Below, one piece after another: positions 63,998 to 64,000 of a DNA stretch of 64,000 nt; the first letter of the stretch is position 1; every line of letters starts with the position of its first letter. The position numbers and the translations under genes are program-made. The notes under the pieces are model-generated. The model saw nothing but the letters and a program-made list of their open reading frames with translations, did not search any database and was not told the origin of the DNA. Source of the DNA: Flagellimonas sp. MMG031 (GTDB lineage Bacteria; Bacteroidota; Bacteroidia; Flavobacteriales; Flavobacteriaceae). Location: positions 2,722,001 through 2,786,000 of the forward strand of contig NZ_CP157804.1 of NCBI RefSeq assembly GCF_040112705.1, written 5' to 3'.

Positions 63998-64000
63998 TTC

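Larger units (their letters stand above)
63023..64000. repeat. Gene-free repeat field (about 980 bp)
   Basis: No credible gene is present; short frames here run through repeats. The field contains two near-identical copies of a 182-bp unit, two shorter copies of its first 40 bp (63564 and 63751), several heptamer arrays and GTCATTTCGAAACGA-type hairpin pieces. It continues to the window edge. Confidence 0.85.

Overview
The window looks like a chromosomal segment of a marine-type Flavobacteriaceae bacterium (Bacteroidota), close to the Muricauda/Allomuricauda group by overall gene style; the genus is an inference. The evidence is the repeated Bacteroidota -7 promoter box TAnnTTTG, weak Shine-Dalgarno sequences, many short lipoprotein signals, a PorP/SprF-like protein and PorD from the type IX secretion system, a single-chain L-serine dehydratase, a YtxJ-type bacillithiol-linked protein, and the bamD-rpoZ-coaBC-porD-recN cluster. 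No transposase, phage gene, CRISPR array, rRNA or tRNA was seen.

Layout. 1-497 is the end of a PD40 beta-propeller protein, followed by a possible structured RNA. 1180-3860 holds an orphan LuxR-type regulator with Glu at the phospho-acceptor site, and dnaK. 4092-15552 is metabolism and housekeeping: serine dehydratase, panB, an RluA-type pseudouridine synthase, leuA-leuB, a TlpA-like lipoprotein and pheT. 15553-23415 has a FAS1 protein, an unknown membrane protein, an ABC-F ATPase, a DUF4369/thioredoxin-like lipoprotein, a transaldolase-like aldolase, an SDR, the SRP RNA, a glutamine cyclotransferase and a thioesterase.

23849-28856 is the most unusual block. It has a LytTR regulator with a degenerate receiver and, just after it, 16-bp direct repeats at 21-bp pitch. 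Then come a 56-residue lipoprotein, a 78-residue membrane protein, a TPR sensor kinase interrupted by an in-frame TGA, a LuxR response regulator and an unknown 221-residue protein. I propose it as a candidate undescribed signalling locus.

28876-43143 has glyA, an unknown lipoprotein, ytxJ, clpB, a TetR regulator with a palindromic operator, a PorP-coiled coil-SPOR-like fusion, smpB, pcm and a Gfo/Idh-hbd-DUF1015 operon. 43144-48743 is one tight operon: yggS, DnaQ/GIY-YIG nuclease, potassium channel, miaA, gntK, gntT. 48788-61279 is almost all minus strand: a RprXY-like two-component pair, coaE-ybbR-glycosyltransferase, fabI, recN-porD-coaBC-rpoZ, bamD, dapA and a DUF6913-like gene. 61342-63022 encodes a 5'-nucleotidase split into two genes. 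63023-64000 is a gene-free repeat field with at least five heptanucleotide tandem arrays.

Small hairpin elements with TTCGA-rich arms recur just after stop codons (panB, DUF1015 gene, the 30401 lipoprotein, fabI, tetR, dnaK). One carries an extra 20-bp palindrome, and the one at dnaK sits inside a 22-bp duplication. Several convergent gene pairs share or abut their stop codons.
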